A DNA stretch of 64,000 nt from a bacterium (GCA_024680555.1 JAILCC010000022.1:62001-126000); one strand, 5' to 3'; positions 45,286 to 53,713 are shown, numbered from the stretch's first letter. Notes: generated by a model from the sequence alone, not told the origin. Numbers and translations: made by a program.

Positions 45286-46341
45286 TTATGTAATTGCAAT
45301 TTGCATCAATGATTTTATGGCAGGCCATTCAAGTTTCCATAATCCGGATGCATCCAGCGCATAATTTCCTACGCATGCAAGTTTGCAATCTTTACACTTG
45401 TTAACGGATTCTACAAATACCGGATCCTTGATAACATCTTTCAATGCACGACCTCTTACGCTTATAAAAGGTTTTCTGTCATAGCATTGCAGCATATTGC
45501 CGTCAGAATAGATAACTGTCGCAATTCTGGGCCAATGGCATTCATAATAATTCTTTTTATTTATTATGTAGTCCATAAAGTAGTAAGAGTTTCTTATCGG
45601 ATAACCTTGTTTTTTCAGGTCTTTAATTTTAATAAAGATTTCCGAAAGCTGGTCGCTTTCCAATTCCGTGTCTTTTACGTTTTGAGCTTCTTCTAAACTT
45701 TGGTTTGATTTGTTAACGGTAAAGTAAAGAAGGATATCAGCATCTTTGCAATACTGAGCAACTTCTTTTATCTGGTCAAAGTCTGTTTGTGCGGAAACAG
45801 TGCAGCAAACATAAATTCTCATTTTTGGTGAATGAATTTTGTGGTATTCAACACCGCTCATAACTCTGTCGCAAATGCCCGGTAAGTGTCTGATGTCATC
45901 ATGAGCTTTGCCTACTGCATCTAAGGAGACAAACATTAAGTCGGTATATTTGCCAAATCCGGGATTTTCTTCCAAAAACCAGCCGTTAGTTGCAATTTTT
46001 GTGTATAAACCTGCATCATGAGAGGATTTGCATATTTCAGTAAAGTCTTGTCTTAAAAGAGGTTCACCACCCCAAAGGATACTGTCCAAATATCCGATTT
46101 CGCCTGCTTCTTTTAAAAGTCTTTGAATTTCATCCAAAGGCATGTCTTCGTGGTCTTTTTGGTGCTTCCAAAAGCAAAAATCGCAGTTGCAGTTACATTT
46201 ATTTGTAACCATCAAAGAAAAGCACAGCGGCTTGGGGGTTTTAGATAGGCGGCTTTTTATACATGTAATAGCGCCTCCGCCAAGATGGCGATAATATTTA
46301 AGACGTTCTAAAGTCATTCTGTTTCTTGATTTTGTTGTCAT
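45286..46341 (-). CDS. Radical SAM/SPASM protein in the Fe-S operon
   Basis: A 351-aa radical SAM. VTNKCNCNCDFCFW gives CxxxCxxC, and LWGGEPLLRQDF is the GGEP motif. The tail has YECHWPRIATVIYSDGNMLQCYDR and CKDCKLACVG, a SPASM-type auxiliary-cluster region. It is the last of a four-gene operon with two dehydratase-like Fe-S proteins and a PHP hydrolase. The start shares a base with the stop of the gene before it (TAATG). The substrate is not evident. Confidence 0.9.
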   Translation of the reverse strand: MTTKSRNRMTLERLKYYRHLGGGAITCIKSRLSKTPKPLCFSLMVTNKCNCNCDFCFWKHQKDHEDMPLDEIQRLLKEAGEIGYLDSILWGGEPLLRQDFTEICKSSHDAGLYTKIATNGWFLEENPGFGKYTDLMFVSLDAVGKAHDDIRHLPGICDRVMSGVEYHKIHSPKMRIYVCCTVSAQTDFDQIKEVAQYCKDADILLYFTVNKSNQSLEEAQNVKDTELESDQLSEIFIKIKDLKKQGYPIRNSYYFMDYIINKKNYYECHWPRIATVIYSDGNMLQCYDRKPFISVRGRALKDVIKDPVFVESVNKCKDCKLACVGNYALDASGLWKLEWPAIKSLMQIAIT

Positions 46342-47510
46342 TATACTAACTCCTTATTTCTCTCTTTTTTTAATTTTTTTCTTTTAACTAAATCTATAAA
46401 AGCTTCTATTCTTGTTAAGTTTCCGGCTTTACCGGTTTGTTCATCCAAAACAAGTTCCAAAATCGGAATATCTTCATTTTTGCTTACTTTGGGTAATATG
46501 TTTTGTGCAACAATTTCCGGCATGCAGGAAAAAGGCATAATATGGACAATTCCGTCGATACCATTTCTTGCTCCGTATACGGTATCGCCTACGGTTTCTA
46601 TACATTCTCCGCCGATTGCACGTTTCATATAATCTTGGGCATAACGAACGCATCTTTCCCGGTGTGATTCTTTTTTGTAAAACAAAGATGGTTGTAATAC
46701 ATGTTCTAACCAATCTGAGAAGAATATTTGACGCTGAACTTCCACCCCTAAATCGCCAAGGGTTTTTTCTATTTCCTGATTGGTGTACGGATCTAGCAGA
46801 ACGAAAAATTCACCTAACAAATATACTTTTGGCACAATTTTATCTTTGTCTATCGGAATTTTTTTGAAGTCTTCTATAACACGTTTTTTAAGTCCTTTGC
46901 ATCCGAGTATAGAACTGGTTTCTTTGATTATTTTGTACCACTTTTTATAACATCTTTCGGCATCACCTTTATTTAATTCGCGGGGTCTGGTGTAAAATAA
47001 TAATCTTTCTGCTGTGTCGATAGCGAATGCTTTATTGAATCCTGTACTAAAACCTTTGTAGTATCTAAAGGGATTCAGACAATGTGAAATGTGCCAAAAT
47101 GCTCTCAGAGTTTGTTTCATTTTGCTTTGGTACATATCAAACACAACCATATCAAATTTATATCCCATGTTTTTCAGGGTTTTTTGAGCCATTTTTGTGT
47201 AATTCCCAAAGCGGCAAGACCCGGGAGCCTGAAACATCATTAGGGTGTTTGCGCCTTTTTCAAGAGCCATTATATAGTTTGCAAGGTTCAGTTTGTACGG
47301 CAGGCAAATTCCCTCAATACTGTTTCTTACGCCGATTTCCAATGCTTTATTTGTATTTGGCGGAGGCATTACAATTTTTGCACCCAAAGAGCTTACGAGC
47401 GCTTCCATAGATAAGTCTATATTCCCCATTCGAGGCCACGCAATAACCCTGTCGCCGGTGGATATTGAACTATCAAGTTGTGAAATTGTCTTGTTTCCTT
47501 CTCTCGCCAT
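46341..47510 (-). CDS. 2-hydroxyacyl-CoA-dehydratase-like Fe-S protein (DUF2229/HgdB type), second copy
   Basis: A 389-aa member of the benzoyl-CoA reductase / 2-hydroxyacyl-CoA dehydratase-like Fe-S group. Family cysteines appear in GICLPYKLN, PGSCRFGNY and PFSCMPEI, a likely [4Fe-4S] site, and VLDEQTGKAGNLTRIEAFID matches the conserved C-terminal signature. In the classic systems an ASKHA activase injects an electron; no activase is encoded near. It may be an accessory electron-transfer component, or have diverged. It pairs with the other copy in this operon (48577-49677). Confidence 0.85.
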   Translation of the reverse strand: MAREGNKTISQLDSSISTGDRVIAWPRMGNIDLSMEALVSSLGAKIVMPPPNTNKALEIGVRNSIEGICLPYKLNLANYIMALEKGANTLMMFQAPGSCRFGNYTKMAQKTLKNMGYKFDMVVFDMYQSKMKQTLRAFWHISHCLNPFRYYKGFSTGFNKAFAIDTAERLLFYTRPRELNKGDAERCYKKWYKIIKETSSILGCKGLKKRVIEDFKKIPIDKDKIVPKVYLLGEFFVLLDPYTNQEIEKTLGDLGVEVQRQIFFSDWLEHVLQPSLFYKKESHRERCVRYAQDYMKRAIGGECIETVGDTVYGARNGIDGIVHIMPFSCMPEIVAQNILPKVSKNEDIPILELVLDEQTGKAGNLTRIEAFIDLVKRKKLKKERNKELV

Positions 47511-47515
47511 TTATT

Positions 47516-48574
47516 TTAACTTTCTCCTTGTGTAACAAAAATCGGATTTGTATATGCAAAATTTCTGCCGGCATATGAGAACTCTATTCTGTATTTACCT
47601 GTATTTTTAATCGGAATTTCGCAGCCGTTGGTTTTTGCTTGGGAATATTCTTTCCCATCATTTATTATTTTATATCCGATTTGTTTATTTGTCAGAATGT
47701 TTAAATATGTATTGTCTGTTAAACTTATTGCTTCTCCGCAAGTTGCCGAATTTTTTCCGTTAGAAATGTTTATTTGCGGAACTTCGTTGCATATATTTCG
47801 GTTTACTATAGTGTTTTTGCCTTGTTTTATTGAGGTTAATATTTGTTTTTTTGCAGTTTCAAAGTCGGAAGAAAGCGGGGATTCCGTAGAAATTACGTTT
47901 GTAATAGTTTTAAAGCAAGTTTTGTACGGAAAGACCGTAACCGGAATGATGAAATATCTGAATTTCAGTGCGTGTGCGTCAACACCTCCGATGGCAGGTA
48001 CTATATTTTGGGAATGTAAATTAAGTTCATCCCACCAGCTCAATAGTTCATTCCTCGGGCTTGTTATTATTTTGTTCTTAAATAAAAAAGAATAAGCTAG
48101 CTGAAATATATTCCTGTCATTTAAGTTGTCTCCCCAGTTTGAAAACCAATTCCAAATTTCCAGTCCGTCGGGAATAATTTCTTTGTTTTTCCACAGAAGC
48201 GGTATATGTTTGTTTTTTCTGCATTGACTTTCGTCAGGATGTGCGGCAAACCCAAATCCGCCCTGTTCTCTTACTTTATTTATATTTATTTGAACATCTT
48301 TATTCGGCTCTATTTGATTGTTGATTCCAAGTGCCAAGTAGTGGTCGCCGCCATGGGGAGAGATTTCTTCCCCCCTAATCACATAAATATCGTTAAAAAT
48401 ACCTTCTTCACATTCAAAATTGTTGTGGTCTGTAATAATTATCCAGTCCAGACCTGCTTTTTTTGCAGCTTTACTTATCTCGTAAATGTCGCCTGTTCCG
48501 TCAGAGTATTTGGTATGAATATGTATAGCACCGTAATATTGGTAAGTATTACGTTGTAGAGAGTTGTTATCCAT
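47516..48574 (-). CDS. PHP-domain metallohydrolase (CehA/McbA type)
   Basis: A 352-aa protein: GAIHIHTKYSDGTGDIYE and ITDHNNFECEEGI supply the first metal ligands, and FAAHPDE and GGVDAHAL add the later His/Asp ligands of the PHP fold. PHP proteins hydrolyse phosphoesters, often of small phosphorylated substrates. The C-terminal third is a beta-rich extension without a clear family. It lies three bases after the upstream Fe-S gene's stop. The association with the dehydratase-like proteins is unusual and unexplained. Confidence 0.85.
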   Translation of the reverse strand: MDNNSLQRNTYQYYGAIHIHTKYSDGTGDIYEISKAAKKAGLDWIIITDHNNFECEEGIFNDIYVIRGEEISPHGGDHYLALGINNQIEPNKDVQININKVREQGGFGFAAHPDESQCRKNKHIPLLWKNKEIIPDGLEIWNWFSNWGDNLNDRNIFQLAYSFLFKNKIITSPRNELLSWWDELNLHSQNIVPAIGGVDAHALKFRYFIIPVTVFPYKTCFKTITNVISTESPLSSDFETAKKQILTSIKQGKNTIVNRNICNEVPQINISNGKNSATCGEAISLTDNTYLNILTNKQIGYKIINDGKEYSQAKTNGCEIPIKNTGKYRIEFSYAGRNFAYTNPIFVTQGES

Positions 48575-48576
48575 AT

Positions 48577-49677
48577 CTATATTTTTATGACCTCTTCTTT
48601 GCTTTTTTCGGCTTTGGTATTAGTTTTTTTGCTGATAGCGACTGCAGTATGCATGAGGTTGATGACATCTGATGACATAATTTGTTTTCTCTTTTTGCGC
48701 ATCATCATATCTACAAAAGCCTCAAGACGAGTTACAAAACCTGCTTCTCCGGTGTGTTCGTCAATGTTAAGGTGAATCATTGACATACCTCTTTCTTTTG
48801 CGTGGTATTGAACTTCTTCAACCATTAAAGAGTCAGGTCCGCAGCCGAATGCGGAAAGTGCGATTATACCGTCAACTCTGTTATTCAGCATATAATATGC
48901 GGCTGTTCCCGTAAGCTCAAGTTCATTTGCCCAGTATTGAATTTCACCGATTTCTTTTATGGAGTCATATGCCTGTTCGGTTGTAATGTTTAATGAAGTA
49001 TATGCCTTAACTCCCATCTTTTCCAGTTTTTTAATCAGCCCCATTGAAATGCGTTCATCAAACAAGTTGTAACCATGCGCCATTATGACTACTGAAAGCG
49101 GCTTTACTATTTCAATCGGTTTTGTAACGAGATTGCCGTCAAGTGCATTTTGGAGTGCTTCTTTGTAGCTTAAACCGGCAACAGTCATTTTGTGGAAATT
49201 GTTGTATGTTTCCCAACCTTTTTTTATTGCGGAATTTATTGTTTCTGAGTCATAGATATCAAATCTGCGTGCAATATCCAAGCAAAAATCTTTGAAAGAT
49301 ATTCCTTCCGTTTTATTGATTTCGGGATCAATGATTGTAATTTTTCTGTTTATTACGTTGCGTACAATTTCGGGTAGTCCTCTGATTTTGCTGCAATTAT
49401 TTACTTTGTATGCCGAAGATTGCAGAGAAGGAACAAATATCGTTTCGCAACCTTTATCCAATAAGTTTATCACATGCCCTATAAAGACCTTTATCGGCAG
49501 GCATGTGTCAGAAACAACATGTTTGCATCCGTTATTGATTGTTGCGTTTGTTGTTTTATCCGACAAAACAATCTCTATACCTAATCCCTTGAAGTATCCG
49601 TAATAAAACGGGTAGTTGCTAAAGTAAGATATTGCTCTTGGAATACCTATCGTTTTTGGAGTGGTTTTTGATTCCAT
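48577..49677 (-). CDS. 2-hydroxyacyl-CoA-dehydratase-like Fe-S protein (DUF2229/HgdB type), first copy
   Basis: A 366-aa protein of the same group as the gene at 46341. Cysteines appear in VSDTCLPIKV, NNCSKIRG and FGCGPDSLMVEE, and HTGEAGFVTRLEAFVDMMMR is the C-terminal signature. The two copies share pattern, not close identity, so they are probably ancient paralogues that could form a heteromer, as HgdA/HgdB and BcrB/BcrC-like subunits do. First gene of the operon. A weak promoter (TTACAG and TATAAA, spacing 18, minus strand) may lie upstream. Confidence 0.85.
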   Translation of the reverse strand: MESKTTPKTIGIPRAISYFSNYPFYYGYFKGLGIEIVLSDKTTNATINNGCKHVVSDTCLPIKVFIGHVINLLDKGCETIFVPSLQSSAYKVNNCSKIRGLPEIVRNVINRKITIIDPEINKTEGISFKDFCLDIARRFDIYDSETINSAIKKGWETYNNFHKMTVAGLSYKEALQNALDGNLVTKPIEIVKPLSVVIMAHGYNLFDERISMGLIKKLEKMGVKAYTSLNITTEQAYDSIKEIGEIQYWANELELTGTAAYYMLNNRVDGIIALSAFGCGPDSLMVEEVQYHAKERGMSMIHLNIDEHTGEAGFVTRLEAFVDMMMRKKRKQIMSSDVINLMHTAVAISKKTNTKAEKSKEEVIKI

Positions 49678-49864
49678 TTCCTTTTGTTCTACCTCTTCAT
49701 CAATAAAATTTGTTTATTTTTTATAAAAAGCTACAAAATAAGACTGTAACTTTATGGTATCACAAAAAAAAATTCACAAAAAACATTTTTTGCGCATTTT
49801 ATTTCAGCTTTTTGCAAAAAATATAAATTTGCGAAAAGTTTTAGTAAGGGGTTCGAGTCCATAT

Positions 49865-49891
49865 AAAAAAACACCCTCGTGAAAGGGTGTT
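49865..49891 (-). terminator. Terminator following a truncated tRNA-Leu 3' end
   Basis: On the minus strand AACACCCT pairs with AGGGTGTT (49870-49877 / 49884-49891) around a 6-nt loop, with a T run after it. It lies four bases beyond the tRNA-Leu 3'-like sequence at 49896-49909. Confidence 0.75.
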
Positions 49892-49895
49892 CATT

Positions 49896-49909
49896 TGCCG
49901 ATGGCCGGA
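49896..49909 (-). pseudogene. tRNA-Leu 3'-end fragment (duplicate)
   Basis: TGCCGATGGCCGGA here is identical to 50125-50138, the 3' end of the intact tRNA-Leu. After the match the sequences diverge completely: no anticodon arm or TpsiC loop continues upstream. A terminator follows it, as it would a real tRNA. Probably a decayed second copy or an integration/recombination scar. Confidence 0.65.
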
Positions 49910-50013
49910 TGGTCTTGGATTATCGGTAACTCATAATTCTTCATTCCATTTCAGAAAATTAAAAATTTTCTTCCATTCCATAGAATTATTCGTGAGGACA
50001 GCACTCCCTACGG

Positions 50014-50065
50014 TCGGCTTAGCCGAAATCCGCTCGAACTCGGAACAAGGCTTCGCCTTGTTTCC
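50014..50065. repeat. Tandem hairpins in the non-coding tRNA region
   Basis: Two adjacent hairpins: TCGGCT/AGCCGA (50014-50019 and 50021-50026, 1-nt loop) and AACAAGGC/GCCTTGTT (50044-50051 and 50055-50062, 3-nt loop). Similar GC-rich hairpins occur in REP-like and RNA-structural elements. No coding capacity; no copy seen elsewhere in this window. The stretch 49910-50088 otherwise has nothing I can name. Confidence 0.5.
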
Positions 50066-50088
50066 ATTTCTCGTTACAGACCAATAAC

Positions 50089-50125
50089 AATAGAAAAGCC
50101 TAGCTAAATGCTAGGCTTTTCTATT
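50089..50125 (-). terminator. Terminator downstream of tRNA-Leu
   Basis: A perfect 15-base stem, AATAGAAAAGCCTAG (50089-50103) with its complement (50111-50125), and a 7-base loop. It lies directly after the tRNA 3' end on the minus strand; its 3' arm ends in a T-rich stretch. Confidence 0.8.
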
Positions 50126-50210
50126 GCCGATGGCCGGACTCGAACCGGCACGTGGGGTGAACCACGCCAGATTTTGAGTCTGGTGCGTCTACCAATTTCG
50201 CCACATCGGC
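50125..50210 (-). tRNA. tRNA-Leu (anticodon CAA)
   Basis: On the minus strand the gene starts GCCGATG and ends CATCGGC plus discriminator A. The acceptor stem is fully paired. The anticodon arm has stem CCAGA/TCTGG around CTCAAAA, giving CAA. The long variable arm and the TpsiC arm GGTTCGAGTCC fit tRNA-Leu. CCA is not encoded. The sequence resembles E. coli tRNA-Leu(CAA). Identity is secure. Confidence 0.95.
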
Positions 50211-50244
50211 ATATTATAATTATTTTGTTTTCAAGTTGCGTTAA

Positions 50245-50304
50245 TGGCGAAATTGGTATCCCAATCATATTGACGGACTTGTGCCGTCAAGTCGCCACAT
50301 CGGC
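50245..50304. pseudogene. Rearranged tRNA-Leu 5' fragments beside the intact gene
   Basis: TGGCGAAATTGGTA (50245-50258) is an inverted copy of 50190-50203, while CGCCACATCGGC (50293-50304) is a direct copy of 50199-50210. Between them lies a hairpin, TTGACGG/CCGTCAA (50270-50276 / 50284-50290). The pieces do not form a cloverleaf. Bases 50305-50421 hold nothing else that I can name. Confidence 0.65.
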
Positions 50305-50421
50305 TTGTATGTTTATATTTTCAAAAAATTCCGAAACAAGTTCAGAATGATACGTGAGCGGTCAACAAAAATCAACCCACTATTTGATAGTAAGATAAAC
50401 AAAAATTTTAATCAAGAAAAA

Positions 50422-50646
50422 TTATGCAAAAATACTGAAAGAGCGTTTAATGTTCTTATCTAACAACTTTTGATAATATTCTTGTTGCGCTTGGGTGAGT
50501 TTGTACATGAAAACATTTTGTGCAAACTGCATTTGTGCAGCTTTATCCATGCTGTGAATTCCTCTTGCACCAAAAGAAAGCATGCCCATAGTAGCATTGT
50601 GAGACATCGCTATTGCTGTTTGTAAGCCTATCAAAGGTGCAATCAT
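50422..50646 (-). CDS. Small hypothetical protein, 74 aa
   Basis: Unrecognised 74-aa protein with an Ala/Met-rich hydrophobic N-terminal half (IAPLIGLQTAIAMSHNA, MGMLSFGARGIHSM) and a helical C-terminal half rich in Gln and Lys. No clear membrane segment or cysteines. It has a convincing ribosome-binding site (AAGGG) and a strong extended -10 promoter upstream, so it is very likely expressed. It diverges from rpsO. Possibly a structural or regulatory small protein; not assignable. Confidence 0.7.
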   Translation of the reverse strand: MIAPLIGLQTAIAMSHNATMGMLSFGARGIHSMDKAAQMQFAQNVFMYKLTQAQQEYYQKLLDKNIKRSFSIFA

Positions 50647-50676
50647 GATACTACCCTTCCCTTTGTTTACGACTTA

Positions 50677-50704
50677 ATTATAGCATATTTTCTCGCATTG
50701 TAAA
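50677..50704 (-). promoter_or_regulatory. Strong promoter of the 74-aa gene
   Basis: On the minus strand TTTACA, a 16-base spacer and TATAAT (complement of 50677-50682), with TGC directly before it (extended -10). Confidence 0.7.
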
Positions 50705-50793
50705 TCAGAAATTTAAAAACCACTTGTAAAAAAATTTTCTTTGCGTTTAAATAATTGTTATACAAGTTATTTTATTTATAAAAGAGGATAATC

Positions 50794-51063
50794 ATGGCAT
50801 TATTACAAGCACAAAAAGCTGAAATCATTAAAAAAATCGGTAAAAGTGAAAAGAACACTGGTTCTGTTGAAGTTCAAGTTGCACTTTTGACAAAAAATAT
50901 TGCTGAACTTACCGAACACTTGAAAATTCATACAAAAGATTTCCAAGGCAGACGTGGTCTTTTAATGATGGTAGGCAAAAGAAAAAGATTGTTAGCTTAT
51001 CTGAAGAAAGAAAACCTCGAAGGTTACAGAGCTTTGGTTAAGCAACTTAAAATCAGAGGATAA
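50794..51063 (+). CDS. rpsO: 30S ribosomal protein S15
   Basis: An 89-aa protein of standard S15 length. [27 protein letters not shown] and [22 protein letters not shown], read in parts, are the classic S15 signature regions. It binds 16S rRNA in the small-subunit central domain. AGAGGATAATC supplies the ribosome-binding site. A terminator follows immediately. Confidence 0.98.
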   Translation: MALLQAQKAEIIKKIGKSEKNTGSVEVQVALLTKNIAELTEHLKIHTKDFQGRRGLLMMVGKRKRLLAYLKKENLEGYRALVKQLKIRG

Positions 51064-51088
51064 ATCGGTTACAAACCGATTTTTCTTT
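51062..51088 (+). terminator. rpsO terminator
   Basis: AAATCGGTT/AACCGATTT with a 3-nt loop, followed by a T-rich run; the stem starts inside the rpsO stop codon. Confidence 0.88.
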
Positions 51089-51132
51089 TATAAGGGTATT
51101 TGCATTTTAATAGGAAGAAAGGTGTTTCATAC

Positions 51133-52287
51133 ATGAAAAAGAATTTATTTATTATAATGTTGGCGTTTTCTTTATTAGCTTTTCCTTGCGGAAATTCTTT
51201 TGCTAAAAAAGCAAAGAAATATGATCCCATCAAAGCTCCGGTTGTGATTAAAACCGAACCTGAAGAAAAAGAAGTACAAGAAAATATTCCTGATATAAAT
51301 GAAATTGAAGTTAAAGAGACAAAAGAAAAAGCTGCGGATGTCAAAAAAGACGCAGCCGATGCTGTGCAGGAAGAAAGTTCTGAAGTAGTTGAGACTGCTG
51401 ACACAAAGGCTGAAGAGAAGAAAGAAGATGTAAAAACAGAGCCGGTTGTTCATATTGTACCCAAAGAAACTCCGAAACTTATTAAAGGAAATCCGAGCAA
51501 TACGGAAATAGAAAAGTTTTTTGTCGATTTTGCAAATCTTCAAAATAAACACAATATAAAAGCTTTAAAAAAAGTTTATACCGATGATTTTATAAATACT
51601 GACGGATATAACAAGACTCAGTTATTTGCATTGATGAACAGAACTTATGCGGCATATCCCGATTTAAAGACTGAATACCTTGTAAAATCAATTTCTTCAA
51701 CAAAACATTTTGCAATGGCTAACGTAACTCAAAAAGTTACCGCTACAACAAAAGATACATCTAAAATTACAAAAGATAAGGGTACATATACTGCAACGTT
51801 GGAAACAATAGTTTATCTGAAAAAGATAGGCAAAGAATGGCAAATATATTCCGAAGCGGTTTTGAGCGAAGTTTCAAAACTTTCATACGGTATGGCAAAA
51901 GATGTTTCAGGCATTATTGATGCACCCCAAAAAGTTCTTGCAGGCAGCGATTATAGCGCAAGCGTTACTGTTGAAACTCCAAGCGGATATTCTTCAATAG
52001 CTTCTGTAAACAATACACAGGTGGTTGAAGGCTATAATATGAGCGGTGAATCTTTCAGACAAGTTCCCTCTGATAGCGGAACGGTGGAAAGAGTTTTGAA
52101 AGCAAATAACTTGAACAACAACGAAGCTGTTGTTGTTTCCGTAGGCTTTACAAAACTTACGCAAGATATGTTTAAAAAGGCAAAAATGGATATTTCGGGC
52201 TTAATGATATTGATGAGAAGAGTGGATATTGTTCCCGAAAATTCAAACCATAAGACGGATAATAAGGCAAAAAATGAAAAGAAATAG
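51133..52287 (+). CDS. Secreted protein with NTF2-like domain
   Basis: A 384-aa exported protein. The signal peptide is at 1-24 (IIMLAFSLLAFPCGNSFA), and a highly charged low-complexity stretch (about 30-110, E/K/V/D-rich) comes next. A SnoaL/NTF2-like cone (IEKFFVDFANLQNKHNIKAL, ...KIGKEWQIYSE) follows at about 120-240. The final ~120 residues are beta-rich without a family name. Start ATG 51133 is chosen for its signal sequence and AGGAAGAAAGG; the longer ORF opens with TTG 11 codons earlier. The gene's stop falls after the lspA start, so the two are coupled. Role unknown; periplasmic. Confidence 0.78.
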   Translation: MKKNLFIIMLAFSLLAFPCGNSFAKKAKKYDPIKAPVVIKTEPEEKEVQENIPDINEIEVKETKEKAADVKKDAADAVQEESSEVVETADTKAEEKKEDVKTEPVVHIVPKETPKLIKGNPSNTEIEKFFVDFANLQNKHNIKALKKVYTDDFINTDGYNKTQLFALMNRTYAAYPDLKTEYLVKSISSTKHFAMANVTQKVTATTKDTSKITKDKGTYTATLETIVYLKKIGKEWQIYSEAVLSEVSKLSYGMAKDVSGIIDAPQKVLAGSDYSASVTVETPSGYSSIASVNNTQVVEGYNMSGESFRQVPSDSGTVERVLKANNLNNNEAVVVSVGFTKLTQDMFKKAKMDISGLMILMRRVDIVPENSNHKTDNKAKNEKK

Positions 52288-52741
52288 TCTGTATGCGTTT
52301 TTTGGCGCTGCGATTATTGTTGTAATTATTGATTATATTACAAAATATGCTATTGACAGCTTGTTGAATTATTCCCAAAAAGTTGTACTGCTGCCGAATG
52401 TGCTTTCATTGGAAAAAGTTTATAATACCGGTGCGGCGTTCAGTATTTTGCAAAATAATATCAATTTTCTTATTGCGATTTCTGTTATCACGTTAGCGGT
52501 TATAATTTATTATGTCTTTACTGCAAAAGCAGCTTCTAAAACACTTTGGAATATGATAGGCTTGGGTTTTGTTGCAGGCGGAGATTTGGGAAATCTTTTT
52601 GACAGGCTTGTATTCAGGCATGTTGTTGATTTTTTGCAGCTTGAATTTATAAACTTTCCGATATTCAATTTTGCTGACGTTTTTATAAATATTGGTGTTA
52701 TTATTTTATTGTTTAGTATTATGTTTAACAAAAATGACTGA
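52274..52741 (+). CDS. lspA: Signal peptidase II (lipoprotein)
   Basis: A 155-aa membrane peptidase that cleaves prolipoproteins after lipid modification. FRHVVDFLQLEF and NFADVFINIGVI carry the two catalytic Asp residues. The helices at 7-27, 60-75, 87-103 and the C-terminus match the four-helix fold. ATG 52274 overlaps the upstream gene by 14 bases. It overlaps the downstream pseudouridine synthase by eight bases. Confidence 0.95.
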   Translation: MKRNSLYAFFGAAIIVVIIDYITKYAIDSLLNYSQKVVLLPNVLSLEKVYNTGAAFSILQNNINFLIAISVITLAVIIYYVFTAKAASKTLWNMIGLGFVAGGDLGNLFDRLVFRHVVDFLQLEFINFPIFNFADVFINIGVIILLFSIMFNKND

Positions 52742-53678
52742 TAAAATTATTTCTTGTGAAATTGAAGAACAAGATGCCGGAAAAAGAATAGATGTATTTT
52801 TGGCGGAGTTTATGCCGGATTTTTCACGCAGCCGCATACAAAAACTCATTACTAATAATGAAAGTGTTCTTGTTAATGGTGAGTTTGTTAAAAACTCTTA
52901 TGGCTTAAAGTTTGGCGATTTTATAGAAGTGAAAGCACCTGAGCTTGTGGAGTTGGAATTAAAACCGCAAAATTTGAATTTGGATATTGTTTTTGAAAAT
53001 GATGATTTTCTAATAGTAAACAAACCGTTCGGAATGCTTACGCACCCGACTTCGGCAGAAAGAGAAAATACACTTGTAAACGGTCTTTTGTATCATTGTG
53101 ATGGAAATTTGTCAGGTATAAACGGGGTGCTGCGCCCCGGAATTGTTCATCGGCTTGACAGGGATACGTCAGGGCTTTTGGTGGTGGCAAAAAACGATTT
53201 TGCGCATAATAATCTGGCGCAGCAAATCAAGGAAAAAACCGCAATGCGTAACTATTTAACTGTTGTATTGGGTAATATAAAAGATGATGAAGGCGAAATA
53301 AATTTGCCCATTGACAGAAGTAAAACCGAAAAATGCAAAATGGCTGTTTCCGAAACAGGGAAGCCGTCTTTGACTATGTATAAGGTGCTTGAACGTTTTG
53401 GTGACTACACTTTTTTGGAAGTCAGTTTGAAAACCGGAAGAACCCACCAAATAAGAGTGCATTTTTCTTATATGAAACATCCTGTATATGGGGACAATTT
53501 GTATGGCGGTGGCAATGTTAAAGTCAAAACAACTGCGCAGGTATTGCAGGCATATAAACTTTCTTTAGACAATCCGAGAACCGGAGAAAGAATGACTTTT
53601 GAAATTCCGCAGGATGATGATGTAAGCAGAGTTTTAAAGTATTTACGTTCAGAATACGCAAAAAAGAAGTCCTCTTAA
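52734..53678 (+). CDS. RluD-family ribosomal large-subunit pseudouridine synthase
   Basis: A 314-aa enzyme: an S4 RNA-binding domain at 1-80 (RIDVFLAEFMPDFSRSRIQKLI) followed by a RluA/RluD catalytic domain. VHRLDRDTSGLLVVAK contains the catalytic Asp. KTGRTHQIRVHF and HPVYGDNLYGG complete the family set. It isomerises uridines in 23S rRNA. It shares the ATGACTGA junction with lspA. Confidence 0.93.
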   Translation: MTDKIISCEIEEQDAGKRIDVFLAEFMPDFSRSRIQKLITNNESVLVNGEFVKNSYGLKFGDFIEVKAPELVELELKPQNLNLDIVFENDDFLIVNKPFGMLTHPTSAERENTLVNGLLYHCDGNLSGINGVLRPGIVHRLDRDTSGLLVVAKNDFAHNNLAQQIKEKTAMRNYLTVVLGNIKDDEGEINLPIDRSKTEKCKMAVSETGKPSLTMYKVLERFGDYTFLEVSLKTGRTHQIRVHFSYMKHPVYGDNLYGGGNVKVKTTAQVLQAYKLSLDNPRTGERMTFEIPQDDDVSRVLKYLRSEYAKKKSS

Positions 53679-53693
53679 TGAGGACTTCTTTTT
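53661..53693 (+). terminator. Terminator of the lspA-rlu operon
   Basis: AAAAAGAAGTCCTC (53661-53674) pairs with its complement (53680-53693) around TTAAT, which contains the stop codon; strong stem with a T run. Confidence 0.9.
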
Positions 53694-53713
53694 ATATCTC
53701 TTCTTAATTAAAA

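Noticed and set aside
50213-50218. TATAAT (minus strand) immediately before tRNA-Leu
   Set aside because: It is only two bases from the mature 5' end, too close for a start site upstream of the tRNA.
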